From contig PBAL01000073.1 in assembly GCA_002715965.1 (NCBI GenBank), positions 1 to 37,511 on the forward strand: a stretch of DNA of 37,511 nucleotides, read 5' to 3'. Source of the stretch: Verrucomicrobiales bacterium (lineage in GTDB: Bacteria > Verrucomicrobiota > Verrucomicrobiia > Limisphaerales > JAYPXF01). The notes under the pieces were generated by a model. It was given only the letters and a program-made list of their open reading frames with translations, searched no databases and had not been told where the DNA came from. Shown piece by piece: positions 17,178 through 25,955 of the stretch (positions are counted from its first letter, which is position 1; each line of letters opens with the position of its first letter). The position numbers and the translations under genes were made by a program.

Positions 17178-18617
17178 TCACTGCTGCGAGATGGAACGGG
17201 ATCGCTTCCGTCGAACAACATCCGCCAGTTGCTTGGCCAGACCAGGCAGAAAGCTGTCGTAATTCGGTTGAGACACAACGTTCACCGTCTCACCCGGATC
17301 GTTCCGGTGATCGTAGAGTTCCCGAGCGGAAACTTTCCCAGTGGCGAAATCGCGCCATTCCGTATAGCGAAACCGGGCACTGCGAATGGAGTATCCCATC
17401 GTCTTCGGCATCTTGCCTCGCGGGTAATTTGGTCGCGGCGTTTGTGTGAGAGCGACGGGCTTGACCGCCTTGGTCGGATCAACAAGGAGGGGCACGAGTG
17501 ATCTGCCTTCCAATTGCCCCGGCGGCATGATGTCACAAAGATCCGCAAGCGTGGGATAGATATCCAGCAACTCAACCAGCGCAGACGTTTGTCGACCTGG
17601 TTTGTGATTGGGCGAAACAACGATCATTGGCACATGGGCATCGACTTCAAACACGGTTGTCTTCCGGAGCAGTCCATGCTCACCGAGGTGCAGTCCGTGA
17701 TCGGACCAGAAGGCAATGACCGTGTTCCCGCTCAAATCGAGCCGGTCCAACTCATCAACCACCCTGCCGATTTGCGCATCCACATATGAAATCGCAGCCA
17801 GGTGACCATGATTCAATTCACGGATCATTTCCAAGTCGCGCTTCGCGTTGACGCGATCTTTTGTGAGGGCGAGTTCCGGGACATCGATCGGTGGAGTGAG
17901 TCGGTTCGGGATGGGAACTTTGGCGCGCTCATACATTTCCCAATACTTCCTCGGCGCGTTGAAGGGCAAATGAGGTTTCCAAAAGCCCACGGCGAGAAAA
18001 AACGGGTCTTTTCTCTGCTTCAAATTCCGGAGCGCGTCGATGGCCAGCGTCGCAATTCTCCCGTCGTAGTAGGCGTCGTCCGCGACATCACGATTCTCCG
18101 TGCCGCGCCTCCCGGACGCCTGGCTCGGGGGAAGCTCGCCATTCACTTGCGGTTTGTCCGCGCCGTGAGTGGCGTAATTCATAACCGATGGCGTGCTCCA
18201 TGAAGCGGGATCACCACGCCAATCATCCTGCCGCCAATTGTGGAAGATCTTGCCCACGCATTGGGCGTAATAACCGTTCGCCCTCAGCAATTGAGGAAGC
18301 GTCACCACCTTCGGGTGATTCACGCGGAAGTGAGTCGGCAAATCCCACACACGGAGCGTGTCCGGACGCATGCCGGTCATCACCGAGGCCCGGGAGGGAT
18401 TGCAGACAGACTGTTGGCAATAGGCGCGTTCGAAGAGCGTTCCGCGCTTGGCCAGACGATCGATGTTGGGAGAGATCACATGCGTCTGCCCGTAGCAGTT
18501 CAGTTCCACCTTCATGTCGTCCACCGCGATGAACAGGACGTTGGGGCGCTGCGCGGCCATGCCCAACGGTGAAACCCCAAGAGTCAGCAGGCAGACAAAA
18601 ACAAAGAATCGCGCCAT
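17178..18617 (-). CDS. Secreted sulfatase, iduronate-2-sulfatase-like
   Basis: With the ATG at 18617 the protein has 479 residues and a signal peptide ([20 protein letters not shown]). It then reads [20 protein letters not shown], the metal-site start of the sulfatase fold, and carries the formylglycine motif CNPSR (Cys72) within [16 protein letters not shown]. The context ([45 protein letters not shown]) is that of the iduronate-2-sulfatase group, which removes sulfate from uronic acids in sulfated glycans. Earlier ATGs at 18719 and 18665 would bury the signal peptide. Its stop lies 8 bp from that of the convergent beta-helix gene, so their transcripts overlap. Its sequence is distinct from the sulfatase at 3023-4393, so the two probably act on different linkages. 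Confidence 0.93.
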   Translation of the reverse strand: MARFFVFVCLLTLGVSPLGMAAQRPNVLFIAVDDMKVELNCYGQTHVISPNIDRLAKRGTLFERAYCQQSVCNPSRASVMTGMRPDTLRVWDLPTHFRVNHPKVVTLPQLLRANGYYAQCVGKIFHNWRQDDWRGDPASWSTPSVMNYATHGADKPQVNGELPPSQASGRRGTENRDVADDAYYDGRIATLAIDALRNLKQRKDPFFLAVGFWKPHLPFNAPRKYWEMYERAKVPIPNRLTPPIDVPELALTKDRVNAKRDLEMIRELNHGHLAAISYVDAQIGRVVDELDRLDLSGNTVIAFWSDHGLHLGEHGLLRKTTVFEVDAHVPMIVVSPNHKPGRQTSALVELLDIYPTLADLCDIMPPGQLEGRSLVPLLVDPTKAVKPVALTQTPRPNYPRGKMPKTMGYSIRSARFRYTEWRDFATGKVSARELYDHRNDPGETVNVVSQPNYDSFLPGLAKQLADVVRRKRSRSISQQ

Positions 18618-18744
18618 GGCGAAAGCTTCATCGGTCGGACGCGTGCTGGCAAGCCGATCGGACATTGTTGCCCAGCGATACGAATGGAGTGTGAGAATGA
18701 GTGAGAGATTCTCAAGCACTGCCTATTCCGACTATTCCCTCCTC

Positions 18745-18845
18745 GCAGTCCCAAGTTCTGCTTGGGACTGCATATCCACGAAGCTTTGCTTCAAACGAAA
18801 CGGAGCTTCGTGGACAGGCGTTCCCAAGCAGAGCTTAGGAACGAG
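18745..18845. repeat. REP-like palindromic element, about 100 bp
   Basis: The left arm (CCCAAGTTCTGCTTGGGA, then TCCACGAAGCTTTGCTTC) is mirrored by the right arm (GGAGCTTCGTGGACAGG, then TTCCCAAGCAGAGCTTAGGAA), so the whole element is an imperfect inverted repeat with an inner hairpin in each arm. Read on the minus strand it translates to VPKLCLGT-type peptide, which I associate with interspersed repeats wrongly annotated as proteins. It lies between the sulfatase and the PfkB gene. No transposase is adjacent; REP elements of this shape are often moved by RAYT-type TnpA proteins. Confidence 0.8.
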
Positions 18846-18862
18846 TGGGAGCGTGGGTGGGG

Positions 18863-19756
18863 CTATAAACAAGCCTCGATGGCAACAAGGGAGGGCAGCG
18901 CATCGCGATTGCCGAGTTCGGCGCATTTGAGTGCCGCTGCGATAGAGGCAAAGCGAAGGCGCTTCTCGGCGGACCAATCCTGCAGCGTCGCGAAGACGAA
19001 CGCGCCTGCGAACGTATCCCCTGCTCCGTTCGTATCCACAGCTTTCACGTCCATGGCGGGCTCGTGGAGGATATGGCCTTGCCGATCGAAGAACGTCGCG
19101 CCGTTCGCGCCGTCGGTAATGGTCACTTCTTGCGGACCGAATTTCATCAGTTCGTAAGCACCTCGTTCGGAGTCATCCGATTCGAACAGCTGATGAATCA
19201 GCCGGAGAGGGCAATTGAGATGATCGACGTTCTCCAAGAGTTGCGAGAGGTGAGGTTTTGGGGAACCAAGGTCGATGAAGACCTTGCCTCCGTTGCGTTT
19301 GATGATCTTCGCGGCCTTGATCGCAGCCAGTGTGGACCAGCCATCCAGATGAATGGCGTCATATCTCTCGAGGTGTTCCGCATGCACCTCGCGTTCCTCG
19401 ACCTGATGGCTGCCGCGAAATGCCGCAACTGAACGGCGTCCCGTGGATTGCTCCACCCACACGTGCGCGAATCCGGTCTTCGAGTCATGACGCAAGGACG
19501 GCGTGTGGTAACCAACTCCGTGTTTTCCCAAGTCGTCCTCGATCATTCGCCCGAAACGGTCCTTCGACCATCGCCCTTGGAAGGTTGTATCACAGCCGAG
19601 TTTGTGGAGCAGGCAGAGCGCGGTCGGGACAGGTCCACCAACCTGGAAATGATCGTCGATGACCTCCCCCTTGGTATCCGCCTCTGGGAGGCGGTCGAGA
19701 ATCACCTTATGATCCACGACAACCGTGCCCAGTCCGTAGATCCGTGGTGTATTCAT
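18863..19756 (-). CDS. PfkB-family carbohydrate kinase
   Basis: From the ATG at 19756 (MNTPRIYGLGTVVVDHKVIL) the protein has 297 residues, standard for ribokinase/PfkB enzymes, which phosphorylate sugars or nucleosides with ATP. The FQVGGPVPTALCLLHKLG segment (37-54) is the first family signature. DTNGAGDTFAGAF (241-253) is the second, with the catalytic base Asp247 and the anion hole. A frame open 55 codons further upstream reads into the spacer and is not expected to be translated. The gene is divergent from the inositol monophosphatase-type gene with a 94-bp shared promoter region. The substrate is unknown. Confidence 0.92.
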   Translation of the reverse strand: MNTPRIYGLGTVVVDHKVILDRLPEADTKGEVIDDHFQVGGPVPTALCLLHKLGCDTTFQGRWSKDRFGRMIEDDLGKHGVGYHTPSLRHDSKTGFAHVWVEQSTGRRSVAAFRGSHQVEEREVHAEHLERYDAIHLDGWSTLAAIKAAKIIKRNGGKVFIDLGSPKPHLSQLLENVDHLNCPLRLIHQLFESDDSERGAYELMKFGPQEVTITDGANGATFFDRQGHILHEPAMDVKAVDTNGAGDTFAGAFVFATLQDWSAEKRLRFASIAAALKCAELGNRDALPSLVAIEACL

Positions 19757-19850
19757 GCGGAGCGATTGAACAACCACGACTGGACACGAATCAACACGAA
19801 TGAGTGCTTTCCATCGACATCGTTGGACAACTCCGCTAACAGACCCGCAC

Positions 19851-20630
19851 ATGAAAGTCTTGGAAGTCGCAAAGCGGGCCGCAGACAGGGCGGGCAAGTG
19901 TCTGATGGACATGGCCGGCAAGGCGGAAATCCATACGAAGGAAACTTCCTACAACCTCGTCACCGAGGCCGACCTTGAGGCCGAGCGCTTGATCACGGAG
20001 ACGATTCGCGAAACCTTTCCAGATCACACGTTTCTGTTGGAAGAAGGGCAATCCACCGGGACGGCCGAAGCAGATCATCTGTGGATCGTTGATCCGCTGG
20101 ATGCCACCAACAATTACGCGCACGGCATTCCCCACTTCAGCGTTTCCATCGCCTACGCAGAGAAAGGTGCCATCCAGGCCGGGGTGATTTTGGATCCTGT
20201 CCGCGATGAGTGGTTCTGCGCGGAACGCGGAAAGGGGGCGTTCATGAACGACAAGCCCATTCAGGTGACCAAGAGCAACAGCCTGGAGGAAAGCGTCGTG
20301 GGAACCGGCTTCTACTACGATCGAGGGAAGTTGATGGAAGCGACACTGAACTCGATTCATACGCTGTTCAAACGGAACGTGCGCGGCATCCGCCGAATGG
20401 GCAGTGCAGCGATTGATTTGTGCTGGGTTGCCAATGGCCGGTTTGATGCGTTTTTCGAATACCAACTGGCGCCCTGGGATTACTCGGCCGGCAAGCTGAT
20501 CATCGAGGAAGCCGGCGGGAAGTGCACGGATCGCGAGGGCAATCTGCTGGAGATCGAATCGCGAAGCGTGGTGGTGGGCAATCCTGCGGTGCATGAACTG
20601 GTTCTCGACGCCGTGCGATGGACTGGATAA
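19851..20630 (+). CDS. Inositol monophosphatase family protein (SuhB-like)
   Basis: This 259-residue protein begins MKVLEVAKRAADRAGKCLMD; the ATG at 19851 fits family N-termini, and the frame upstream is spacer. Metal-site motifs are altered but recognisable: FLLEEGQS replaces the usual GEE motif, DPLDATNNYAHGIPHFSVSI replaces DPLDGTTNF (Gly and one Thr changed), and APWDYSAGKLIIEEAGG is normal. These substitutions make it a divergent member whose substrate may differ from inositol phosphate. It overlaps the next gene by 13 bp and starts a three-gene operon with a dual-specificity phosphatase and a permease. Confidence 0.85.
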   Translation: MKVLEVAKRAADRAGKCLMDMAGKAEIHTKETSYNLVTEADLEAERLITETIRETFPDHTFLLEEGQSTGTAEADHLWIVDPLDATNNYAHGIPHFSVSIAYAEKGAIQAGVILDPVRDEWFCAERGKGAFMNDKPIQVTKSNSLEESVVGTGFYYDRGKLMEATLNSIHTLFKRNVRGIRRMGSAAIDLCWVANGRFDAFFEYQLAPWDYSAGKLIIEEAGGKCTDREGNLLEIESRSVVVGNPAVHELVLDAVRWTG

Positions 20631-21022
20631 GCGACAGCGTTGCCATCGGGAACTACCTTGACGCAAGGAACGTCGAATTGCTGAGGACCGCGGGGATTCG
20701 ATCAACGCTATGCCTCGACGGCTGCCTGAGGGACACGGTTCCTGATAATCTCGGATTGAAGCGTATCAAAGCGGTCGAACTCATCGATGATACTGGCAAT
20801 TCTCCGGAGGTATTCCGTCGCGCCGTAAGTGTTTGTGGTGAACTGATCAGTGACTATGCGCCCACGTTGATTCACTGCCACGCGGGTCAAAGCCGTTCCG
20901 CAGCGGTGCTGTGTCGCTACTTCATGGATCAAGGGGATTTGCTCGGTGAAGCGATGAAACGGATCAGCTCCAAACCTCGGGTTGAGATCAATGTTCGGCT
21001 GCAAGAGGCGTTGGATTTCTGA
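20618..21022 (+). CDS. Dual-specificity phosphatase (DSPc family), small
   Basis: The 134-residue protein is a compact cysteine phosphatase with the signature LIHCHAGQSRSAAVLC: Cys87 is the nucleophile and Arg93 binds phosphate (C-x5-R). The upstream Asp in LIDDTGNS is the likely general acid. It starts within the end of the inositol monophosphatase-type gene (13-bp overlap) and stops two bases before the permease ATG at 21024. Bacterial members remove phosphate from Tyr/Ser/Thr proteins or from small molecules. In this operon both upstream genes are phosphatases, so a phospho-sugar or phospho-inositol substrate is as plausible as a protein. Confidence 0.85.
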   Translation: MDWISDSVAIGNYLDARNVELLRTAGIRSTLCLDGCLRDTVPDNLGLKRIKAVELIDDTGNSPEVFRRAVSVCGELISDYAPTLIHCHAGQSRSAAVLCRYFMDQGDLLGEAMKRISSKPRVEINVRLQEALDF

Positions 21023-21023
21023 A

Positions 21024-22421
21024 ATGAGCGAGGCCGCATCCAATCCGGATCGCCAGCAACTCGGAGTGTGGGATTCGGTCAGCATTATCATCGGGATTGT
21101 GATCGGTGTCGGGATTCACGAGACCGCTCCGATCGTGATGGCAAACGCCGGCTCGGCTGGTACGACGATGTGGTGTTGGGTTGCCGGTGGCATTCTCTCC
21201 TTGGCAGGTGCGCTGTGCTACGCGGAACTGGCGAGCACCTATCCTCGTTCGGGCGGTGAGTATTGGTATCTCACGCGGGCGTTTGGGCGTTCGACCGGAT
21301 TTGTTTTCGGTTGGAGTCAGCTGACTGTCGTTCGTACGGGGAATGTCGGTCTGATGTCGTTCATCTTCGCGGAGTATGCAGCGAAACTCTGGAACCTTGG
21401 CAGCACAGCGACGATCCTTCTCGCGATTGCCGCTCCGCTCACCTTCTCAGGGTTGAACATCCTCGGAGTGGTGGTCGGCAAGCGCACACAGAATGCGCTT
21501 ACGATTCTCAAGTTGATTGGATTTGCCGGGATTGCCTTCTCGGGACTCGTTTATGGCGGAGACATTTCGAAGACCGCGCCTGCCGAACCCATCACGCCAA
21601 ATCTTGGATTCGCGATGTTGTTCGTGTTGTTCACCTATGGAGGCTGGAACGACGCGGTGTTGGTCACGGCGGAGATCAAAGACAATCGGAAGAACATCGT
21701 CCGCAGTCTGGTGATCGGTGTGGCGGTGATTACAGGAGTGTATCTGTTGGTGAACGCAGCGTATCTGAATGCCCTTGGCTTCGATGCAGCTCGCAAGTCA
21801 TCCGGAATTGCTGCCAAGGCATTGGGACTGGTCTTTGGCGATCACGCGGCGCGCCTGATGTCGGTGATCGTGATGATTTCCGCGCTTGGAGCCGTGAACG
21901 GCATCATCTTCACCGGCGCACGGATTTACGCTACGATGGGGGAAGATCATCGATTCTTTGCGTGGTTGTCTCGATGGCATCCGAAGTTCGGAACGCCGGT
22001 ATGGTCTATCCTGGCTGAATCGACGATCACCGTGGCTCTGATCCTTGTGCTGGGAACCGCAGCAGGGCGAACTGGAATCGATGATCTGCTCGGTGTGTTC
22101 GGCTGGCAGGCGATCACGTGGGAAGGTCGACCGTTCAACAATCTGTTTCAGTGGTGTGCGCCATTCTTCTGGATTTTCTTTGTACTTACCGGGCTGTCGC
22201 AATTGGTCCTTCGAATTCGAGACAAGGGGATCGAACGACCGTTCAAGACGCCATTGTTTCCGCTCACGCCCATCGTGTTTTGCGGGACGTCCGCCTGGTG
22301 CCTTTATTCGTCGGCGACCTACGCAGGGAAGTTGTTGTTCCTTGGCGCCGCGCCGGTCGCGATCGGGTATGGCGTGTATGTCTGGTCGTCGAAAGGGGAG
22401 ACAACCTCGTATGGGAGTTAG
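21024..22421 (+). CDS. APC-superfamily amino acid permease
   Basis: The 465-residue protein is a membrane transporter with about 12 hydrophobic segments. It opens with the APC consensus SIIIGIVIGVGIHETAPIVM, in which the glycine-rich unwound first helix binds substrate (here GVGIHE instead of the usual GSGIF), and continues with ALCYAELASTYPRSGGEYWYL, typical of the LAT/amino-acid-transporter branch. An open frame starting 14 codons earlier overlaps the phosphatase gene; the ATG at 21024 follows its stop directly and is preferred. It likely moves amino acids or related amines into the cell. It is the last gene of the suhB-like operon. Confidence 0.9.
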   Translation: MSEAASNPDRQQLGVWDSVSIIIGIVIGVGIHETAPIVMANAGSAGTTMWCWVAGGILSLAGALCYAELASTYPRSGGEYWYLTRAFGRSTGFVFGWSQLTVVRTGNVGLMSFIFAEYAAKLWNLGSTATILLAIAAPLTFSGLNILGVVVGKRTQNALTILKLIGFAGIAFSGLVYGGDISKTAPAEPITPNLGFAMLFVLFTYGGWNDAVLVTAEIKDNRKNIVRSLVIGVAVITGVYLLVNAAYLNALGFDAARKSSGIAAKALGLVFGDHAARLMSVIVMISALGAVNGIIFTGARIYATMGEDHRFFAWLSRWHPKFGTPVWSILAESTITVALILVLGTAAGRTGIDDLLGVFGWQAITWEGRPFNNLFQWCAPFFWIFFVLTGLSQLVLRIRDKGIERPFKTPLFPLTPIVFCGTSAWCLYSSATYAGKLLFLGAAPVAIGYGVYVWSSKGETTSYGS

Positions 22422-22455
22422 CCGGATTGTATGCGAACCGGAGAAGGGCTGTAGA

Positions 22456-23595
22456 TCAACCCAACTGCTCGAATCGTTTCATGACAAAACGATCGGTCAT
22501 GCTGGCGAGGAAATCGCAGACGGCACGACGAACACCGTCTTGTTCAACGCGACGTTGGAATGAGGCGTCCATCTCATCGGGGTGATCGAGATAATGATTA
22601 AACAGGCCCTCCAACCAGCGCATAGCGCGCTTGTGGGGTTCGTGGACTTCGGGGTGGTAATAGAGATTCCTGTAGAGGTATTTGCGAAGTTCGAGATTCA
22701 GCAAACGTCGCCGATCGCTGTAGCCGATGAGCTTGTGCAGATGGAGTCGAACATCATCGGCTGAGTTTACCTTCGCAGCTTGGATGGCTTCCCATGAGTG
22801 GGCGATGACGTCTTTGACCTGGTCATCGATGATGCAACGGATTGTGAAGTAACGCCGGCATTCTTCGGCAAGGTCCTGGTGTTGATTGGCGACGCGTTCG
22901 GCGGATTGGGACCAGATCTCAACTTCGCGAAGCAGGCGGGATTCGTCGAGGAGGTGTTTCTCCAAGCCGTCGTCCAGGTCGTGGCTGTAGTAGGCGATCT
23001 CATCCGCGAGATTGGCGACTTGGGCTTCGAGCGAGGAATTCCTGGCGTCGAAGTCCGCACGTTTGCTCGGATGATCCTGCGAGCGGTAGTGTTTCATCAG
23101 GCCCTCGCGGACTTCCCAAGTCAGGTTCAGGCCGGGGTAGTTGGGATACTTCTCTTCGAGTTGTTCGACGACGCGAAGGCTTTGGACGTTGTGCTCGAAT
23201 CCACCATGGTTACGCATCAGTTCATTGAGCGTCTCCTCTCCCCTGTGACCGAATGGCGGATGGCCAAGGTCATGCGCAAGGGCGATGGATTCGGTCAGGT
23301 CTTCATTCAGGCCGAGTGCGCGGGCGATGTTTCGCGCGATGGCCGCGACTTCCATTGTATGAGTCAACCGCGTGCGAAGTTCGTCTCCCGTGCCATTGAG
23401 AAAGACCTGAGTCTTGTATTCGAGCCGGCGAAAAGCCCGGGAATGCGTGATACGATCCCGATCGCGTTGATACTCGGTGCGGAAGTCCGGGGATTCTTCG
23501 CCATGGGCGCGTCCCAAGGTGGCGTCAGAGAACTGGGCAAAAGGAGCGAGGGTCTCGCGTTCGCGCTTTTCGAGTTCCGTCCGGGTGAAGTGCAT
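22456..23595 (-). CDS. dgt: dGTPase-like HD-domain triphosphohydrolase
   Basis: The 379-residue enzyme releases triphosphate from deoxynucleotides (dGTP in the E. coli enzyme), controlling dNTP pools. It carries FRTEYQRDRDRITHSRAFRR (38-57), the first metal His in RLTHTMEVAAIARNIA (His79) and the HD pair in ALAHDLGHPPFGHRGE (His108, Asp109). The length fits the shorter, dgt-type-2 group rather than the ~500-residue E. coli form, and substrate preference may be broader. It lies 15 bp after ispH on the same strand and probably shares its transcript. It is convergent with the permease gene (34-bp gap). Confidence 0.93.
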   Translation of the reverse strand: MHFTRTELEKRERETLAPFAQFSDATLGRAHGEESPDFRTEYQRDRDRITHSRAFRRLEYKTQVFLNGTGDELRTRLTHTMEVAAIARNIARALGLNEDLTESIALAHDLGHPPFGHRGEETLNELMRNHGGFEHNVQSLRVVEQLEEKYPNYPGLNLTWEVREGLMKHYRSQDHPSKRADFDARNSSLEAQVANLADEIAYYSHDLDDGLEKHLLDESRLLREVEIWSQSAERVANQHQDLAEECRRYFTIRCIIDDQVKDVIAHSWEAIQAAKVNSADDVRLHLHKLIGYSDRRRLLNLELRKYLYRNLYYHPEVHEPHKRAMRWLEGLFNHYLDHPDEMDASFQRRVEQDGVRRAVCDFLASMTDRFVMKRFEQLG

Positions 23596-23610
23596 TGCCG
23601 GTGCGACCGG

Positions 23611-24834
23611 TCAATTGCTGAGGTGATCGTCCACGCAGATTCCGCGCAATTCGAACAAACGACGGATGGCGTCCTCTATCAGGTTGTTCGGACAGGACGC
23701 GCCGGCTGTGATTCCGACCGTCAGATCTCCCTCCATCGCGAGCCAGCTCTCGGTTTCCACTTCCTTCTTCTCGTGCTGCTTGTAGTGGGTGATCACGCGT
23801 TCGCTGACCATTTTTCGAGAATTTTTAATGAAGTATGTCGGCAGTTTTTCTTCGCCCATCTCAGCGAGGTGAGACGTGTTGGAGGAATTGTATCCACCCA
23901 CCACGATCAACATGTCGAGGTGTTCGGAAAGGAGTTTTGAAAGGGCATCCTGACGTTCCTGCGTCGCGCCGCAGATGGTGTCAAAGAATCGGAAGTGCTC
24001 ATGGAGCTTTGGCTCGCCGTAGCGTTCCGCGATGGCTTTCTTGAATCGGCGCTGAACCTCCTCGGTTTCACCGCGCATCATCGTGGTTTGATTCGCCACG
24101 CCGATGGCCTGCAGATGAACGTCCGGATCGAATCCCAGGGAGTAGGCGCCTTTAAACTTCTCAAGAAACTCCTCTTTGTTGCCACCATGGATCAGGTAAT
24201 TGCAGACGTAATCCGTCTCTTCCAGATTGTAGACCACGAGATAGTGCCCCTGCCGTGCGGTGGCCTGGGAACTCGTCGCCATGGTTTCCTCATGCCACGC
24301 CTTTCCGTGAATGATGCTGGTCACCTCTTCCTTCGCGTTCTGGCGCACGCGCTTCCAGACGCTCATCACGTCTCCACAGGTGGTATCAACCATGCGGCAA
24401 CCCTTGGCTTCGAGAATCGCGCGGGTGTCCACCTCTGTGCCGAAGGCGGGGATAATGACGACATCCTGGCTTTTTACCTTTTCAAGTTCATCCTGCGTGG
24501 GACGTTGAGAAATCGTGCGGATGCCCATCTCCTGGATCTGGTCATTCACTTCCGGGTTGTGAATGATTTCGCCGAGCAACCAGATGGTGTCTTCCAGAAA
24601 TACCTTCCGGGCAGCATAGGCCAAGTCGATAGCGCGTTCCACGCCGTAGCAGAAACCGAATTCCTTCGCCAACTTGATGGTAATCCCCCCGGCACTGAAT
24701 ACGTTGCCCTGACCACGAATGATTTCGACGAGGCTGCTGCGGTAGTGTCCTTCCACCTGCTGCTGAACCTTTTCCATCACGTCGGGACGACGCAAATTGA
24801 CTTTCTTGGGTCTTGCTGGAGCTAGGGCGCTCAT
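23611..24834 (-). CDS. ispH: 4-hydroxy-3-methylbut-2-enyl diphosphate reductase
   Basis: IspH (LytB) performs the last step of the MEP isoprenoid pathway, reducing HMBPP to IPP and DMAPP with a 4Fe-4S cluster. The three cluster cysteines are visible: Cys62 in GFCYGVERA, Cys153 in VDTTCGDVMSVW and Cys381 in GASCPNNLIED. At 407 residues it belongs to the long form found in cyanobacteria, plants and many PVC bacteria, with an N-terminal extension of ~40 residues and an insertion in the middle, compared with the ~315-residue E. coli type. It heads the ispH-dgt unit. Confidence 0.97.
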   Translation of the reverse strand: MSALAPARPKKVNLRRPDVMEKVQQQVEGHYRSSLVEIIRGQGNVFSAGGITIKLAKEFGFCYGVERAIDLAYAARKVFLEDTIWLLGEIIHNPEVNDQIQEMGIRTISQRPTQDELEKVKSQDVVIIPAFGTEVDTRAILEAKGCRMVDTTCGDVMSVWKRVRQNAKEEVTSIIHGKAWHEETMATSSQATARQGHYLVVYNLEETDYVCNYLIHGGNKEEFLEKFKGAYSLGFDPDVHLQAIGVANQTTMMRGETEEVQRRFKKAIAERYGEPKLHEHFRFFDTICGATQERQDALSKLLSEHLDMLIVVGGYNSSNTSHLAEMGEEKLPTYFIKNSRKMVSERVITHYKQHEKKEVETESWLAMEGDLTVGITAGASCPNNLIEDAIRRLFELRGICVDDHLSN

Positions 24835-24917
24835 AAGTCGGCTATTTTAGCGGTCTGGCACACTTAGTCCAGTTCGCTCTGTATCGAGGTGTTTCTCACC
24901 GTCGTGAGTATCGGGTT

Positions 24918-25871
24918 TCAAGAAACCAACCATTGCAGGATGGCTTTCTGAGTGTGGAGGCGATTTTCGGCCTGGTCGAAGATGGTCTTGGCGTGCGTCT
25001 CCATGGTGTCGGCTGTTATTTCCTTGCCACGATAGGCAGGGAGGCAGTGCATGACGAGGGCGTGAGACTGGGCCTTGGCGACCAGGGCGTTGTTGATCTG
25101 AAAATCCTTCAACGCGGCAATGCGATCGGCTGCTTCCTCTTCCTTGCCCATTGAAACCAGCGTGTCGGTGTAGAGCACGTCTGCACCTTCGGCGGCTTGG
25201 TCGAGATTTTCAGTGAATAGGACCCGTCCTCCGCTAGCGAAGTGTCCATCCATTCCCCAGCCTGAAACGCTGCCAACGGTTTCCGCGCCGGCTCGATGGA
25301 GGACTTCGCTGGATGGCTGAAATTCCTTTGGGGCGGCAATGCGAAGTTCGAAGCCGAGCTTGGCGGCTGCGTAGATCCACGAGATGGGAACGTTGCAGGC
25401 GCCGTCACCGACAAAGGTCACGACCTTGCCTTCGTAGTCGCCGAGCTTTTCCTGGATGGTGAAGAGATCGGTGAGGATTTGACAGGGGTGTTCCTCGTCG
25501 GTGAGCGCATTGATCGTGGGGATCTTGGCGTATTCGGCGAAATGCTCGACATCAGCCTGGGCATACGTGCGAAAGACGGCTCCGTGAACCATCCGTCCCA
25601 TTACGCGTGCGGTGTCTTCGATCGGTTCGCCGCGACCCATCTGGATATCGCGATCGCTGAGGAACATGACCCAGCCACCGAGTTCACGGATGCCGGTTTC
25701 GAAGGACACGCGCGTTCGCGTGGACGACTTGGAAAAGATCATGGCCCAAGTCTGTCCTTCCAGCGGGAGTTGCTGGTGATTGCCCCGCTGGGCTTTCATT
25801 TCTTTGGTGGCCGCGAGGATGGACTGAAGGTCTTCCTTCGTGGTTTGTTCGATGCTCAACAAGTGCTTCAT
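24918..25871 (-). CDS. argF: Ornithine carbamoyltransferase
   Basis: ArgF makes citrulline from ornithine and carbamoyl phosphate in arginine synthesis. From the ATG at 25871 the protein has 317 residues; the TTG five codons earlier lies inside the T run of the preceding terminator and is unlikely. Carbamoyl-phosphate site SSTRTR is at 49-54, and the ornithine site HCLPAYRG starts near 275, giving the expected order for the trimeric anabolic enzyme. A GGACA about 9 bases before the ATG may serve as ribosome site. It is the last gene of argJ-argB-argD-argF but is separated from argD by a terminator hairpin, so its expression is probably regulated separately. Confidence 0.97.
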   Translation of the reverse strand: MKHLLSIEQTTKEDLQSILAATKEMKAQRGNHQQLPLEGQTWAMIFSKSSTRTRVSFETGIRELGGWVMFLSDRDIQMGRGEPIEDTARVMGRMVHGAVFRTYAQADVEHFAEYAKIPTINALTDEEHPCQILTDLFTIQEKLGDYEGKVVTFVGDGACNVPISWIYAAAKLGFELRIAAPKEFQPSSEVLHRAGAETVGSVSGWGMDGHFASGGRVLFTENLDQAAEGADVLYTDTLVSMGKEEEAADRIAALKDFQINNALVAKAQSHALVMHCLPAYRGKEITADTMETHAKTIFDQAENRLHTQKAILQWLVS

Positions 25872-25884
25872 AAGCGACGTGTCC

Positions 25885-25917
25885 AAAAAAAATTAGCCGC
25901 CGGTAATGAACCGGCGG
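25885..25917 (-). terminator. Intrinsic terminator between argD and argF
   Basis: On the minus strand CCGCCGG (25917-25911), a 7-base loop and CCGGCGG (25903-25897) form an all-GC 7-bp stem, then CTAA and eight T (25892-25885). It lies 13 bp upstream of the argF ATG, with no room for a promoter between them. Either argF is reached by readthrough or the hairpin is an attenuator. Confidence 0.8.
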
Positions 25918-25955
25918 GCAAAGGGCATTTTATAGGAAGTTCCGATTATTGATGT

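Noticed and set aside
19775..19805. GACTGGACACGAATCAACACGAATGA, which resembles an intergenic repeat phrase common in environmental genomes
   Set aside because: Only one copy is in the window, so a repeat cannot be shown here.
22798..23940. Long plus-strand frame of 380 codons across dgt and ispH
   Set aside because: It spans two intact minus-strand genes with clear active sites and has no domain of its own.
24850..24905. Hairpin CTCAC-GACG-GTGAG after argF considered as a terminator
   Set aside because: Only a 5-bp stem and no T run on the minus strand, so I do not list it as a terminator.
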